DNA of 64,000 nt, taken from NCBI GenBank assembly GCA_977017575.1, contig CDRNVI010000094.1, positions 57,412 to 121,411 of the forward strand, written 5' to 3'. The position numbers and the translations under genes were made by a program. The notes under the pieces are model-generated. The model worked only from the letters and a program-made list of their open reading frames with translations, had not been told where the DNA came from and ran no database searches. How positions within the stretch are numbered: position 1 is the first letter of the stretch; each line of letters begins with the position of its first letter. Source of the stretch: Paramoeba atlantica. Lineage: Eukaryota > Discosea. Positions 20,009 through 30,508 of the stretch are shown here, in pieces.

Positions 20009-21112
20009 ATGGCCTCCTGTTCGTGCTCGGATATGCGTTGTGTTCTCAAGTGGAAAAACGATGGCCCAATTCCATTCGAGCAATTCGAGAAATTTCTTAT
20101 AAGCCATGGTATTGTGAAGTCCGAAACTTGTCGCAGGCATGGGGGTACAGGGTGTGCAGCGAGACGCTTTGAAAACATTTGCTGGAAACGATGGAAGAAG
20201 GGGAGTTGTCGAAAACGTCTATCACTGCTGTATCCCTACATGTCTTGCAAACAAAAGAAAAGAAAGCAGAAATTCTCTTTTTGGGTAAAACTGTGTCAAG
20301 GTGTTCCAATGAGCTCAATTGCTTCGCAATGCGAAGTTGACCGGAAAACTGCATTTACATGGAAAAAAGAGCTCTTAGATGCAGTTTATCGGTACATGAA
20401 GTATCGGAACTCCAAGATACAGTACTCGCGTTGTCAGGTTGACGAGACTTATTTATGGAGCCGGAAGTACAACCGCGGACGAAGAACTCGTAAGAAACCA
20501 ACGTGGGTATTGACTCTTACGGAAGTTGCAAGGAACGGTAAATCGGTAAGCACGGTGTGGTTACACGTAAAAAATCGAAATAAGGAAACCTTGGAGCAGG
20601 CGATCAGGAAGCACACATTGGACAGCCAACGTACCATAGTAACTACAGACGGGTGGAAAGGATACTCGAACGTTATTGCATTTCGCGATCACCGCACTGT
20701 GAACCATTCTAGTAAAGGAAAGTTTAAGTTTGTAACTGCTGATGGAACTCACACCAACAACGCGGAGTCATGTCATTCAGCAGTGACGCGGGCTATACGT
20801 AAACAAGGTAGGTTATCGATGTCGTTGAGAGAGTCTAAGCGGACGGTGGCGTTGTTTACCTTATTTTTTAAAAAGCCGTCTTGGCAAGAGAAGTTACAAG
20901 TACTGTTATGTGCGTTTAAAGTAGCTCGAGACATGGGGACAGAAAGTGATAGTGAAAGCGAGTCGGAAGAAGATGAAGTGGAAAGCGAGTTTGAACACGA
21001 CAAAATGGAAGAAGAAGAAGAAGAAGAAGAAGAAGAAGAAGACTCTAGTGAGTCGCTTGTTGATGAAAGTGAAGATGAAGATTGGAAGTTCATACAAAGA
21101 TTGCAGTTATAA
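20009..21112 (+). CDS. Merlin-type DDE transposase
   Basis: A 367-residue open frame. The N-terminal third is Cys-rich (Cys 4, 6, 11, 41, 49, 58, 67, 80), likely zinc-binding, followed by a helix-turn-helix-like stretch (MSSIASQCEVDRKTAFTWKK). The IS1595/ISXO2-like core has D145 (QVDETYLW), D214 (TTDGWKGY) and E253 (THTNNAES), with the family's R/K-rich strand between. The C-terminus is a long acidic tail with a run of Glu from GAA/GAAG repeats near 21006-21041, unusual for the family. The enzyme would cut and rejoin the element ends; DDE residues are present, so it may be active. It is unrelated to the retroelements around it. Confidence 0.85.
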   Translation: MASCSCSDMRCVLKWKNDGPIPFEQFEKFLISHGIVKSETCRRHGGTGCAARRFENICWKRWKKGSCRKRLSLLYPYMSCKQKKRKQKFSFWVKLCQGVPMSSIASQCEVDRKTAFTWKKELLDAVYRYMKYRNSKIQYSRCQVDETYLWSRKYNRGRRTRKKPTWVLTLTEVARNGKSVSTVWLHVKNRNKETLEQAIRKHTLDSQRTIVTTDGWKGYSNVIAFRDHRTVNHSSKGKFKFVTADGTHTNNAESCHSAVTRAIRKQGRLSMSLRESKRTVALFTLFFKKPSWQEKLQVLLCAFKVARDMGTESDSESESEEDEVESEFEHDKMEEEEEEEEEEEDSSESLVDESEDEDWKFIQRLQL

Positions 21113-21316
21113 TCAAAATCGGTGTATTTCTTCAATCAGGATATGTATTTGTATCAGGATCTGTATTTCTTTTGAGACAAGGAATGGAAAATATAGGGAA
21201 ATAACATCTAGCATATCGAAAAACCGCATTTCATATTTCGAAAAAATGAGTAATAGTCCTTTCATGCACTTTCGCAAATTTCCGAAAAATGACTACAATA
21301 TAAGTCATCTGTAGCC

Positions 21317-21594
21317 AAGTATTTTTTCTTTTTCTTTTTTCTCAGCCCAAAATTAGCAATTCAATCTCCCCTAAGTATATACGACAAACAAGACACAGTA
21401 AAAATAAAAACAAGCAATCCAGGCCCAATCCATTCGCGCGTTCCGGACCGGGTCTTTCGACCACTCCACGGCCTGACTTGTGAACCCGTCCCTTGCTATA
21501 CGGGAGGGCGCAGGCGCGGGCCTGTGTCGACAGCGACACGGTCGCGAAACAGGATGCTGGCCGACGGGGAGGAGATTCACTGCCCGTGTACTAC
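21317..21594 (-). other. RLE-B 3' UTR copy B4, right part
   Basis: Continues the B 3' UTR from 19817-19870 after the Merlin insertion, up to TGTACTAC. Contains the GGTC-GAAA-GACC hairpin and the GTGTCGACAGCGACAC palindrome. It is 5'-truncated and carries no coding sequence. Confidence 0.75.
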
Positions 21595-21913
21595 TTTTTT
21601 TTTTTTTTTTTAATAAATAGGGGGGGAGAAGTATAAAACGCGGCATTGCCTCTATATTTTTACTCAGTAGACGAACCAAGTAGGTCCATTGGGGGGGGGT
21701 ATATGATTTGTAAACAAGCAATCAAATTAGCAATTTCACATGTTGTAGCCCAAAACTAATAATTCAACCTGCCTTAAGTTACAGTATTTATGATTTTGAT
21801 AACAATAATAATAAAAAGAAGCAATTTATGCCCAATCCATTCGCGCGTTCCGGACCGGGTCTTTCGACCACTCCTCGGCCTGACTTGTGAACCCTTCCCT
21901 TGTTATATGGGAG
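21595..21913 (-). other. RLE-B 3' UTR copy B5 with poly(T)
   Basis: T17 (21595-21611) is the poly(A) tail of a minus-strand B 3' UTR copy reaching to 21913. Its AT-rich part follows the B10-type variant (CATGTTGTAGCCC). The tail abuts the truncated 5' end of B4, so the two form a head-to-tail pair. Confidence 0.75.
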
Positions 21914-22072
21914 TTTTTTTTCTTTTTTTTTTTTTTTACTTCGCTTGATGCATTCGCCTATGAAATTCTTGTACAACGAATTCGTAATGAGCTGCAAGTT
22001 CCAGTGACAATGCCACAGTCAGTTTTGGAGGCATGGGAAGCGCTGACGTATTACCTTTTTTTTTTTTTTTTT
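21914..22072. other. Two poly(T) runs around an orphan open fragment
   Basis: T-rich runs at 21914-21937 and 22056-22072 enclose 118 bp. On plus this reads SLDAFAYEILVQRIRNELQ followed by VPVTMPQSVLEAWEALTYY with no stop, with a composition like real protein. I do not recognise it. On minus it would be the 3' end of a poly(A)-tailed copy. Confidence 0.35.
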
Positions 22073-22264
22073 ACCCCCTTTTTGTTTAACTACCCCCTTT
22101 TTGTTTAATTTTCTATAGTAAATACCCATCCATCGTTTTTTGTAAGACCCCTGTCATTGCATTCTGCCACAATGACGGATCAGAGATAAGGCTTATATAA
22201 TGCTTGCGCGACTTTGCAAGCTGTGTAATATTTCGTATTATGATATAAAAACTAATGAGCTGAT
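22073..22264 (-). other. 3' UTR of A8
   Basis: Between the poly(T) at 22056-22072 and the A8 stop. Contains a duplicated ACCCCCTTTTTGTTTAA near the distal end. Non-coding. Confidence 0.5.
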
Positions 22265-25010
22265 TTATAGACTGAATTCCTGCGTAGCGCTTTCTTCGTT
22301 TAGGTATTTCCGAAGGTGGGAATAAACTTCTAGACCATTTAATTCCTGCACCAGTAGTTTAAATTCCTGTTCAACCCCCTGCCGGTCTAGTACGGCAGCA
22401 TCTGCTATCGCATGTATCAGACTTTGCGTGTTGCGATGTAAAGAACCTCCGGACAGAACAGGCAAGCATTGGAAGCATTCTTCTCGTATAATATTCGTCT
22501 GCACGTACGTGTTATGTTTCCTTTTGATCGCGTCGTTGATTAGTTGGATGCATTTTTTAGACCTATTGCTCTGCGAAAGCTCGTGTATTACGGTTAAGTC
22601 ATAGTATACCTCGCCGTTGTTCCAATAAATAACGAGATCCGGTCCGGATCGGCATAGCCGTCTTCCAGTGCAAACTTTCTGATGAGTTACGTGATTGCTT
22701 GGACTAATTATATCTCCGCACTGCAGACATTTCCATGACGAGAAAGCTCTGGGTTCCTTTTCACATGGCAATCCAGCTTTGTGGCATAGTCGCTGTAGAA
22801 ATGTAACAAGTGCATTGTGCTTCGCCGTTGAATTGAATCCTGAGCATTGAACGCATCCTGGGATATGTGAGAGAGCATTCCGATTGTCGAGAACAATGCC
22901 ACATCCCGGGCAAAGAAGGTTGGTCGGAAGATTTTGATGTTGAGCATTTAGCCTAGGCATAACCGCAAGCTTAAATAGGTGTGACGGTATACTTCGTACA
23001 TGTGACGTGAGCCAGTCGTTGTTGCCTTTGAAGGAAGTGGCTTGAAGTATGGGCTTAAGTTCGGGATTTAGCAGCAATTCTTTCCAATCCTTTTCATGTT
23101 GAATCACGTTGGATGTTTCGTCGTCAACAGGTGTAATTTTTAGACTAGATTTCTTTGGAATGCATTTGTGTGCAGCTGTGGTGTTTGTTACAGTCCGAGC
23201 TGAAGAAGATCTTTGGCGCTCAAGAACTGAAAAACGCGAAGCAGCATACGCATTCGCTCTATTGGGATTACTGGCTGTTAATCCGAAACCCCCTTTTTTG
23301 AATGGAAGACGGATGATTTTCTTTTGATTTGATGATAACGGCCCGAACCAGGCTTCCACGACATCCTCGACTTTTTGATCAAACTCCGCAGTAGCAGTGT
23401 CTGTGGTGTCCGCTTCGTGAACGCGCATGAGGTATTGCAGTCTAATGTTTACGCATTTAGACAGCAGCAGAAGAGAAATATTATTTATACCCATTTTCTT
23501 TAGCCGCCTAAACCCGTCATCATGTTTGTTTACCTGTCGAAGGAGTCTTTCACTAATCGACTCGTTTTCACCTATGTGAGCACCCAGTATCTTAATGGCA
23601 TCGAATTCTGTTTTAAGACCTTGCTGTTGAAGAGACCATGGTATGGAGTTTCCTGACATTCCCTGAAACCACACACACTTCGTCTCGGCGAGACTCACCC
23701 GTTTCTGCTTGAGAAGATCTCTAAGTCGGTAAAACACCGTTTCTAATTCGTTAGGGTCTCGCGAAACCAGAGTTATATCGTCGATGTAAGCGTTGATTTC
23801 TACACCAGGGAATTCCATGGCCAACGTTTCAAGGATCGGCTGACAAAATACACAAAAGTATAGACTTGCTAAGGCAGAACCTTGTCGTACTCCAGCGGAA
23901 CTCGGTATAATGCTCGCTAAATTGCCATCAGAACCGAAATACAGCAGGTCAGAGGGTTCGGAGTATTCGGCGGTGAAGAACCTCTGGAAAGGTTTGAGTG
24001 TTGCAAATGCAAAGACGCTTTTGGCTATTTCGGTCCTTGAAGGGGTGTTAAATGCATTCCTCATGTCGACAGATAGAATCGTGTGACCGTCTCGATATCG
24101 GTCGCGTAGCTTGTGGACGATTCTTTCACACGCCGCCTGCGAAAACACCCCCTGTTGCATTGGAGAGAAAAGGGGTTCCAGCGTTTTTTCATACCTCTGC
24201 AGCAATATCAGGCCGGCTAGCTTACCAAATATTTCGCCAATCGCTACAGGCCGAACTCCTCCGTCGGGTTTTGCTATTGCAACCAGACGGGCCCGATTAA
24301 GTCTTTGCATCACTTGGCGTGAAAGAAATCCGTTGATCAGGTCCCCCATCATGTGACACATACTCCCACAACATGGCTCGTCGTCAACCAGTAGTCTAAT
24401 AACACTATCCGTTGTTCCTGTGGGACCCGGGCTGACGCCTTTCGCCAACCGTTTGCTGGCGCTGCGAATTTCGATCGGCGAAACTGCAGCTATGATGGGT
24501 GCATCTTCGGGTGCGTCAAATTTGCTGTTTTGTTCCGGATGCAGGTCTCGCAGCTTTTGTATGGTTTCTTGGTCTGTAAGTGACTTATTCTGAAACGAAC
24601 GATCAAGTACTTTACATGCTTTGGAAACGCAGCCTTCTAAGGCAAGACGTGTTACTCTCTTGATGGCTCTTCGGTCCTCTTTCGCTACTACTTCTTCTTC
24701 CGCCTTGTCGTCATTAAACGGGTCTCGTAGAGGTCTTCGGCGTCTTTGTCTGACACTGGATTGACGGACCTCTGCAAGAGACAGTTTCATAGCAGACAGA
24801 ACTTGGTTCCATATTTTGTTCCTTTGCGGATAGTCGCTTTGATGGTACGGTTGCATAATGTCTCGATATATGGCAAGTATTCGCGGAATGAAGTCTGGAC
24901 TAATTGTTTTGGCCGTGGGAATCGGAATGTGGTCAACGTCGTCGCCTTTCCAGTCACTCACATTGAAACCTAAACTGTTGAATGTGGTATCTTCGTGTGA
25001 TTGTTCGTCG
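22265..25010 (-). CDS. RLE-A copy A8: long open RT-endonuclease polyprotein, N-terminus missing
   Basis: Uninterrupted minus frame of about 914 residues. The conventional start (GTG at 24961) is not real: in-frame codons continue upstream to a stop near 25012 and no ATG is present, so the copy is 5'-truncated just after the Tudor-like domain. Blocks: IPIPTAKTISPDFIPRILAIY, KRVTRLALEGCVSKACKVLD, GVSPGPTGTTDSV, motif A SVDMRNAFNTPSR, motif B GVRQGSALASLYF, catalytic AYIDDITLVS, KGGFGLTASN, finger CPGCGIVL...HIPGC, RSGPDLVIYW...YYDLTVIHE, and C-terminal LLVQELNGLEVYSHLR. Core catalytic residues are all present. Confidence 0.9.
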
Positions 25011-25061
25011 CTTTAATCCAACAGATCGTAAACTGGGAGTTCAGGATTGCGTGGATACGAT

Positions 25062-25333
25062 CAAAGTGCTTTGAGGCTACATAGGCAGCAATAAAGCAGT
25101 CGAACGGAAGCTCCTGGAAAAATTAGAAAAACACAATTGTTTATTCCGAAGACTCGGTTGCATGGGGCCAAGCAATTTGTCACTTGCTATTCTCAAGCGG
25201 TGCACGTTGCCGCGCCACGATTACCACTTGCGAGTGCATAAACCAGGCGCATCGCTCTCGTTGGCGCAAGAATTCGATAAAGAGATTCGAGGTGTTTTAA
25301 AGAGATGGTGTGCGGCGGACGACGACGCTTTGT

Positions 25334-25335
<2 letters not shown>
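25062..25335 (+). pseudogene. RLE-A RT-thumb fragment A9
   Basis: Plus-strand scrap matching GAYIG...LLEKLEKH...FRRL, then MGPSNLSLAILKRC, HDYHLRVHKPGASLSLAQEFDK. It corresponds to the thumb/connector after the catalytic box and belongs to a divergent A subfamily. At least one stop interrupts the first codons. It is cut on the right by the poly(T) of B6. Confidence 0.7.
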
Positions 25336-25367
<32 letters not shown>

Positions 25368-25770
25368 AATTAATAGGGGGGGAGAAGTATGAATCGCGGC
25401 ATTGCCTCTATATTTTGACCCAGTAGACGAACCAAGTAGGTCCATTGGGGGGGGTATATGATTTTAAAACAAGCAATCAAATTAGCAATTTCATATTTTG
25501 GAGCCCAAAACTAGCAATTCGACCTCCCGTAAGTATAAGAACAATAAAAACAATAACAATAAAAACAAGCAATCTATGCCCAATCCATTCGCGCGTTCCG
25601 GACCGGGTCTTTCGACCTCTCCACGGCCTGACTTGTGAACCCTTCCCTTGTTATACAGGAGGGCGCAGGCGCGGGCCTGTGTCGACAGCGACACGGTCGC
25701 GAAACAGGATGCTAGCCGACGGGGAGGAGATTCACTGCCCGTGTACTACCTCACTTGGGGTACCTAGCCC
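25336..25770 (-). mobile_element. RLE-B copy B6 (3' UTR only), first car of the minus-strand train
   Basis: T30 (25336-25365) then B 3' UTR from GCAATTAATAGGGGG to GGTACCTAGCCC, where it is 5'-truncated exactly at the next poly(T). No coding sequence remains. Confidence 0.8.
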
Positions 25771-26327
25771 TTTTTTTTTTTTTGCGATTAATAAGGGGGG
25801 AGAAGTATGAAACGCGGCATTGCCTCTATATTTTGACCCAGTAGACGAACCAAGTACATAGTAGGTCCATTAGGGGGGTATATGAATTTAAAACAAGCAA
25901 TCAAATTAGCAATTCTTTTTATTTCCACAGAAGTATATTTTCTTTTTCTTTTTTCTCAGCCCAAAACTAGCAATTTAATCTCCCCTAAGTATATACGACA
26001 AACAAGACACAGTAAAAATAAAAACAAGCAATCCAGACCCAATCCATTCGCGCGTTCCGGACCGGGTCTTTCGACCACTCCACGGCCTGACTTGTGAACC
26101 CTTCCCTTGTTATGTGGGAGGGCGCAGGCGCGGGCCTGTGTCGACAGCGACACGGTCGCGAAACAGGATGCTGGCCGACGGGGAGGAGATTCACTACCCG
26201 TGTACTACCTCACTTGGGGTACCTAGCCCTCGCGGGCTAGGCGTGAGCATAGTCTCTGTCGACCCGGCCAGCACCCGTCCTGGATATTATGGCGTCTTCG
26301 TGCTGAAACTGGACTGTCAGTAGAGGC
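25771..26327 (-). other. Poly(T) and 3' UTR of B7
   Basis: T13 (25771-25783) followed by a full B 3' UTR, nearly identical to that of B3 and including both GNRA-looped hairpins, up to the B7 stop codon. Confidence 0.8.
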
Positions 26328-29300
26328 TTAAGCCTCTACCAAAGGATCCGCTGGGTCCTCTACGCGGATGCGCGAAACCATCATCCTGGCTTGAGAACGC
26401 ATTAGCGTCACGTTCAGATCTGTTAGGAGATCGTTTCGCGCTTGGTCTCGTGAAAGGAGCCCTTTGGATGCATTCGCCCGTTGGGTTCCGATGTCCCGGA
26501 GTAACGCTAGCGCACTCTCGCTCCAGGAACCAAAGGATTCCACTACCATCGCTGTGAAGAGGTGTCCTGCTTTTTCTGCTTCTTGTCGCTGTCGCGCCTT
26601 GGTCTCCGCGAAGTGCTCGGCAAAAGACCCCGGGGTCACCCAGCTAGCATTGTGGACTGAGTCCAAATACTTTGTTTGCTGTGCGTGAGTGACCGCAAAA
26701 TCTAGGACCATGCCTTGCGCTAAAGATCCTTTGGCGATGGAGGCAGTTGGCAGAAATACGTCTGCTGGTCTCGTGAGAGCCCCCCCAGGACCCCGATTTC
26801 CCAAACTCTTCTCTCTCTGTGGCGCCAGGAAGGCTCTGCTGCAGAACGATGTAAATTGTTGGGCCAGAGCGTTGTGCCGTGAGATGATACCATGGCCGTT
26901 CTTGCAGAGCAAAGCGTGCTCTCCATTCTTGAGCAAGGGAAGGGTGCACCCGTCAGCTGGGCAAGGCCGATCTTCGGGGAAGACGTCCATGCCTAGCCAC
27001 CAGCGTGTTAGGGTACGAAACTCCGTGTGGGTGAAAGCGTAGCCTCTGGTCTTGGAGGGAGTTGCGAAAGCCCAGTTTCCGGCCCCTTTTCCGGACTGCG
27101 AGATCCATCGCGCCCGCGTTCTTGCGTCTGCCTTTGAATATGCCGTTTGAAATTCCCTATCCGAGATAGCTTGGCTGAGATGTTTTTGCCTCGGGATGAT
27201 CTTTTCCTGATCCGTCGAGACCGGGAGAAGGGCGTGATTGAGGGATTGTGCGAGTTTTCTTTTCGCTGGGCGGGAAAGGATGCTCCGATTTGCATGATAT
27301 TCACCAGGCACACTAGGTTTGGTAATGCGTCCAGTGTATGGATCAACCAGATCAGTCCCAACTTTGTCATTTATGTCATGTGCTGAGCTGGAAAATCCCT
27401 CAGCTTCTGTGGGGTCCCAGTTGTCCAAGCTAGCGGCGTGCGCGACGGAAGAAACGTAGGCTGCTGACTGGTGGAGAATTGATGAGCGAAGTCCGAACCC
27501 GCCGTGGCGTTTTGGTCGTTGTATTTGGTCGCTAGCGGCGACGCCTAAGGGAGAAATTGCGTGCTCCACGGCCTGGACTAGATGAGAGTCAAGTTTTTGG
27601 CATAATTCTCCAAGGGCTTGGGGAGGAGTGGTGCGCAGTGCGTACACCATCTGACAAAACCCCGAACATTGCCGTATTAGTGCGAGAGCTATTTGGGGAT
27701 CTTCTAACACAGCAGTAGCTTCTAATGTTTCGCGGGCTGGTTCAATCGCGTGTGTCATGAGAAACTCCGCACAGTGTTCCGCAGAGCCTATTGGGCTTCC
27801 AAGAATGTCGAAGTTCCCGTCGTACCGTATTTTATCACTGGGGATGTCAGGAAAGAAAACGGAGGTATGAGCTGATGCTGGGGGGGTAATGATCTCGCAC
27901 TTGGAGAGATTCAGGAAGAGTCCCCACTTCGGTCCTATCTCGTCGAGGACGTCTAGGGCTTTACGGACTTCTTTGGGCTCACCTACAAGCACACCGTCAT
28001 CTAAATACCATAATTGTGTTCGTAGGTTAGAATTTGATGCAATTTCTTCTGTTACCTCTGCTAACACCAAGGAGAAGAGGAGTGGGCCCAGAGGGTCTCC
28101 TTGTTGCACTCCTTCTGCCGAGGGGATAAAATCATTGCCGAATGTGAGACAGCTGTGATTGGCATAACACCATTCTACCCATGGGGATAGTTCAGGGAAA
28201 TGCTTTCGTGTGAGGAAGATGAAGACGGGTCGGCTCACGTTATTAAAGGCGTTCCGAAGATCCACCTTACAGAACGTTATGTTCTCATTTTCTTCATTAT
28301 TTCTCATTAGACGGCGACAAAGGTGTATCACTCTTTCCGCCCCAGCAGACGCTGCGACCCCGTATTGACGACGTCCAAAGAAGGATCCTGCTTTTTCTTT
28401 TATCGAAAGGCACACTGCCTTGCTCACCAGGCGTCTAAGGGTTTCCCCCGCAGCGATAGGCCGCACGTCATCTTCCCCTTTTTCGAGTGCGCATAGCCGT
28501 GCCCCTGCAAAAAAAGGTTGCACTTCGTCTGGGGCTTTGCCAGCTAGGAGATGGTTTACGAAGGAAGTGAGCGTCGTAAGAGGATTCATATTCTGGTCGA
28601 CGTGCTCTTGAAGCGCTGTTTGGAGGTGTTCAGGCCGGAGCCCCATAGTCCCAGCAGAGGATCCGCGACGGAAGGTATCTACTGCTTTTCTCACCTCGGA
28701 TTCGTCCAGTTTTAAAGCTTCTTCTTCCAGGGGAGGTAGGGGGCACGAGATGGGATTACCATGGGGGCTAGGGTGTTTTTCCTGCAGCTTTAGCAGGGTT
28801 TCCTCGCTGTATGGTGCAAGTGGAGCTGCAGTAAGGGCAGCCATGCCTCGGGAAAATTCTCCTTGGCGAACCAGAATTTCAGCCCGTATTGCAGCCTTGT
28901 CTTCTTCACCCTCAATCTCATTATTCGGCACTTTTGAGCGCTTCCTGTCATGCTCCGAATTTGCTTGGGCCCATAGGGTGGTATATTGGCCTTGTATCCA
29001 AAGTTCCATTCTCTTTGAGATGTAGGAGGTATAGGACTTGTGAGCTTTGCGGCCTCCTCGGTACGGGGCTGGTAGGACGCATTTCGGAAGCAAGGCAAGA
29101 AGGGTCCAGGCTCTCAGTGAGTTTTCGTTTACCGCGGTGGAGAGGGCTGCGGTAAAAATTCTGGTCCACAGATATCGACATCGGTGTGGGACATCCTTGC
29201 ACGTGCTTATTTGAGTCGTGCAAACTTCCTCTAGGGACGGTAGACTATGCGTACCTTGTATATCGTACATGGCTTCCCCGGACTCTGACAGCTGTGAAGG

Positions 29301-29378
29301 CTGCTGTGGTTGTGAGGGCGGCTGCGAGGAGGGTGGTGTAGATTGCATTTTACAATGATTCAAATGAGAAGTTTTCTG
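26328..29378 (-). CDS. RLE-B copy B7: RT-endonuclease polyprotein, 5'-truncated, otherwise open
   Basis: A single open minus frame of about 1016 residues, almost identical to B3 but without the 5-nt loss, so it shows the true joined frame (LPAPYRGGRKAHKSY). It starts at KTSHLNHC, within the second zinc cluster, where the copy meets a poly(T). Contents: Ser/Pro/Gln linker, LSTCKDVPHRCRYLW, RT with VDLRNAFNNVSRPVF, GVQQGDPLGPLLF and YLDDG, thumb, finger CPADGC...HALLC, endonuclease RPADV...LDFAVTH. N-terminal residues read beyond 29378 come from poly(T) and another copy's 3' UTR and are not genuine. Best RLE-B coding copy in the window. Confidence 0.9.
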   Translation of the reverse strand, partial: QKTSHLNHCKMQSTPPSSQPPSQPQQPSQLSESGEAMYDIQGTHSLPSLEEVCTTQISTCKDVPHRCRYLWTRIFTAALSTAVNENSLRAWTLLALLPKCVLPAPYRGGRKAHKSYTSYISKRMELWIQGQYTTLWAQANSEHDRKRSKVPNNEIEGEEDKAAIRAEILVRQGEFSRGMAALTAAPLAPYSEETLLKLQEKHPSPHGNPISCPLPPLEEEALKLDESEVRKAVDTFRRGSSAGTMGLRPEHLQTALQEHVDQNMNPLTTLTSFVNHLLAGKAPDEVQPFFAGARLCALEKGEDDVRPIAAGETLRRLVSKAVCLSIKEKAGSFFGRRQYGVAASAGAERVIHLCRRLMRNNEENENITFCKVDLRNAFNNVSRPVFIFLTRKHFPELSPWVEWCYANHSCLTFGNDFIPSAEGVQQGDPLGPLLFSLVLAEVTEEIASNSNLRTQLWYLDDGVLVGEPKEVRKALDVLDEIGPKWGLFLNLSKCEIITPPASAHTSVFFPDIPSDKIRYDGNFDILGSPIGSAEHCAEFLMTHAIEPARETLEATAVLEDPQIALALIRQCSGFCQMVYALRTTPPQALGELCQKLDSHLVQAVEHAISPLGVAASDQIQRPKRHGGFGLRSSILHQSAAYVSSVAHAASLDNWDPTEAEGFSSSAHDINDKVGTDLVDPYTGRITKPSVPGEYHANRSILSRPAKRKLAQSLNHALLPVSTDQEKIIPRQKHLSQAISDREFQTAYSKADARTRARWISQSGKGAGNWAFATPSKTRGYAFTHTEFRTLTRWWLGMDVFPEDRPCPADGCTLPLLKNGEHALLCKNGHGIISRHNALAQQFTSFCSRAFLAPQREKSLGNRGPGGALTRPADVFLPTASIAKGSLAQGMVLDFAVTHAQQTKYLDSVHNASWVTPGSFAEHFAETKARQRQEAEKAGHLFTAMVVESFGSWSESALALLRDIGTQRANASKGLLSRDQARNDLLTDLNVTLMRSQARMMVSRIRVEDPADPLVEA

Positions 29379-29379
29379 C

Positions 29380-29887
29380 TTTTTTTTTTTTTTTTTTTTT
29401 TTTTTTGGTCCATTAGGGGGGTATATGAATTTAAAACAAGCAATCAAATTAGCAATTCTTTTCATTTCCACAGAAGTATATTTTCTTTTTCTTTTTTCTC
29501 AGCCCAAAACTAGCAATTCAATCTCCCCTAAGTATATACGACAAATAAGACACAGTAAAAATAAAAACAAGCAATCCAGACCCAATCCATTCGCGCGTTC
29601 CGGACCGGGTCTTTCGACCTCTCCACGGCCTGACTTGTGAACCCTTCCCTTGCTATATGGGAGGGCGCAGGCGCGGGCCTGTGTCGACAGCGACACGGTC
29701 ACGAAACAGGATGCTGGCCGACGGGGAGGAGATTCACTACCCGTGTACTACCTCACTTGGGGTACCTAGCCCTCGCGGGCTAGGCGTGAGTATAGACTCT
29801 GTCGACTCGACCAGCATCCCGACCAGCTCTTCATGGGCGCAAACGTGTTCCCGTGCCAAAAGGGGCGCGGTCGACGTTTACGAACGT
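29380..29887 (-). other. Poly(T) and 3' UTR of B8
   Basis: T27 (29380-29406) directly followed by GGTCCATTAGGGGGG: the tail was added at a proximal site, about 90 nt short of the end used by B3 and B7. The rest of the 3' UTR is typical, then a subfamily-specific part leads to the B8 stop. Confidence 0.75.
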
Positions 29888-30508
29888 TTACACCTCCGTA
29901 GGAGAGAGCGGATCCTCAGGAAGTAAACGAGTAACCATCATGCGCGCCTGAAGGCGCATGAGGGTGACGTTCAGCTCCGTAAAGATTCTGCTCGTGGCTT
30001 CGCCCTCTGTCAATAACCCACACGAGGCATGTGAGAGACGTTCCCCAACTTTGCGGATCACTGCTGAAGCACTGGGGCTCCAGGCGCCATAGCTTTCAAC
30101 CACCATGGCCGTAAAGTCACACCCGGCGTCAACGGCTTCCCGGCGCTGCCTACCCTTCTCCATGGAGGAATAATGCTCGGCAAACGACCCCGCGGTTACC
30201 CAGCTAGCGTTCCGGACTTTGTCCGTATATTTTAGTTGCTGAGCATGGGTGACCGCGAAGTCAAGCACGATGGGATTCCCCAAGAAAAGACTGCGCAGGT
30301 ATACGTCGCCAGGTCTGGTGAGGGCCCCCCCTGGGCCTCTGTTACCAAGACTTTTCTCCCGTTGTGGGGCCAGTTTGGCTCTGCTGCAAAGGTCCGTGAA
30401 CTGATCTGCCACGGCATTGTGCCTCGCGATAATTCCGTTGTCGTGCTTGCAAGACAATGCGTGGTCCCCTTTTGTGTCGAGTGGAAGAGGGCATTTCGGC
30501 ATAGGACA
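29888..30508 (-). CDS. RLE-B copy B8: endonuclease C-terminus, 5'-truncated
   Basis: Frame of about 206 genuine residues: CPMPKCPLPLDTKGDHALSC finger, RHNAVADQFTDLC, GNRGPGGALTRPGDVYL, VLDFAVTHAQQLKYTD, FTAMVVESYGAWS, LNVTLMRLQARMMV. Same subfamily as B2 with a handful of substitutions. The copy begins at the finger where it meets the poly(T) of B9; residues further upstream in the frame are read from foreign DNA. Confidence 0.85.
   Translation of the reverse strand, partial: CPMPKCPLPLDTKGDHALSCKHDNGIIARHNAVADQFTDLCSRAKLAPQREKSLGNRGPGGALTRPGDVYLRSLFLGNPIVLDFAVTHAQQLKYTDKVRNASWVTAGSFAEHYSSMEKGRQRREAVDAGCDFTAMVVESYGAWSPSASAVIRKVGERLSHASCGLLTEGEATSRIFTELNVTLMRLQARMMVTRLLPEDPLSPTEV

Larger units (their letters stand above)
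19871..21316 (+). mobile_element. Merlin/IS1595-like DNA transposon
   Basis: Imperfect terminal inverted repeats: left starts GGTTAATGGGGTGA, right (reversed) starts GGCTACAGATGACT, and both continue into TATATTGTAGTCATTTT, which is perfect for 17 bp. The element carries one transposase gene. Both flanks are parts of the same RLE-B 3' UTR copy (B4), split in the segment CACAGAAGTAT. The flanks look duplicated (AAGTACTTT left, AAGTATTTT right) but a few bases beside the left end do not fit, so the duplication is tentative. Confidence 0.75.

Noticed and set aside
20009-21112. Bacterial insertion sequence, implying a prokaryotic window or contamination
   Set aside because: The DDE core is IS1595-like, but the Merlin superfamily is eukaryotic, both flanks are RLE-B 3' UTR, and a trans-splice acceptor precedes the ATG.
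25445-26323. Short recurring frames (such as MGGRRRGPVSTATRSRNRML) seen beside many B copies
   Set aside because: They recur because the B 3' UTR recurs; the reading varies with small indels and no start or family match exists.
26328-29471. N-terminal lysine-rich extension of the B7 frame
   Set aside because: The extra residues are read from the poly(T) at 29380-29406 and the B8 3' UTR; the genuine copy begins near 29378.
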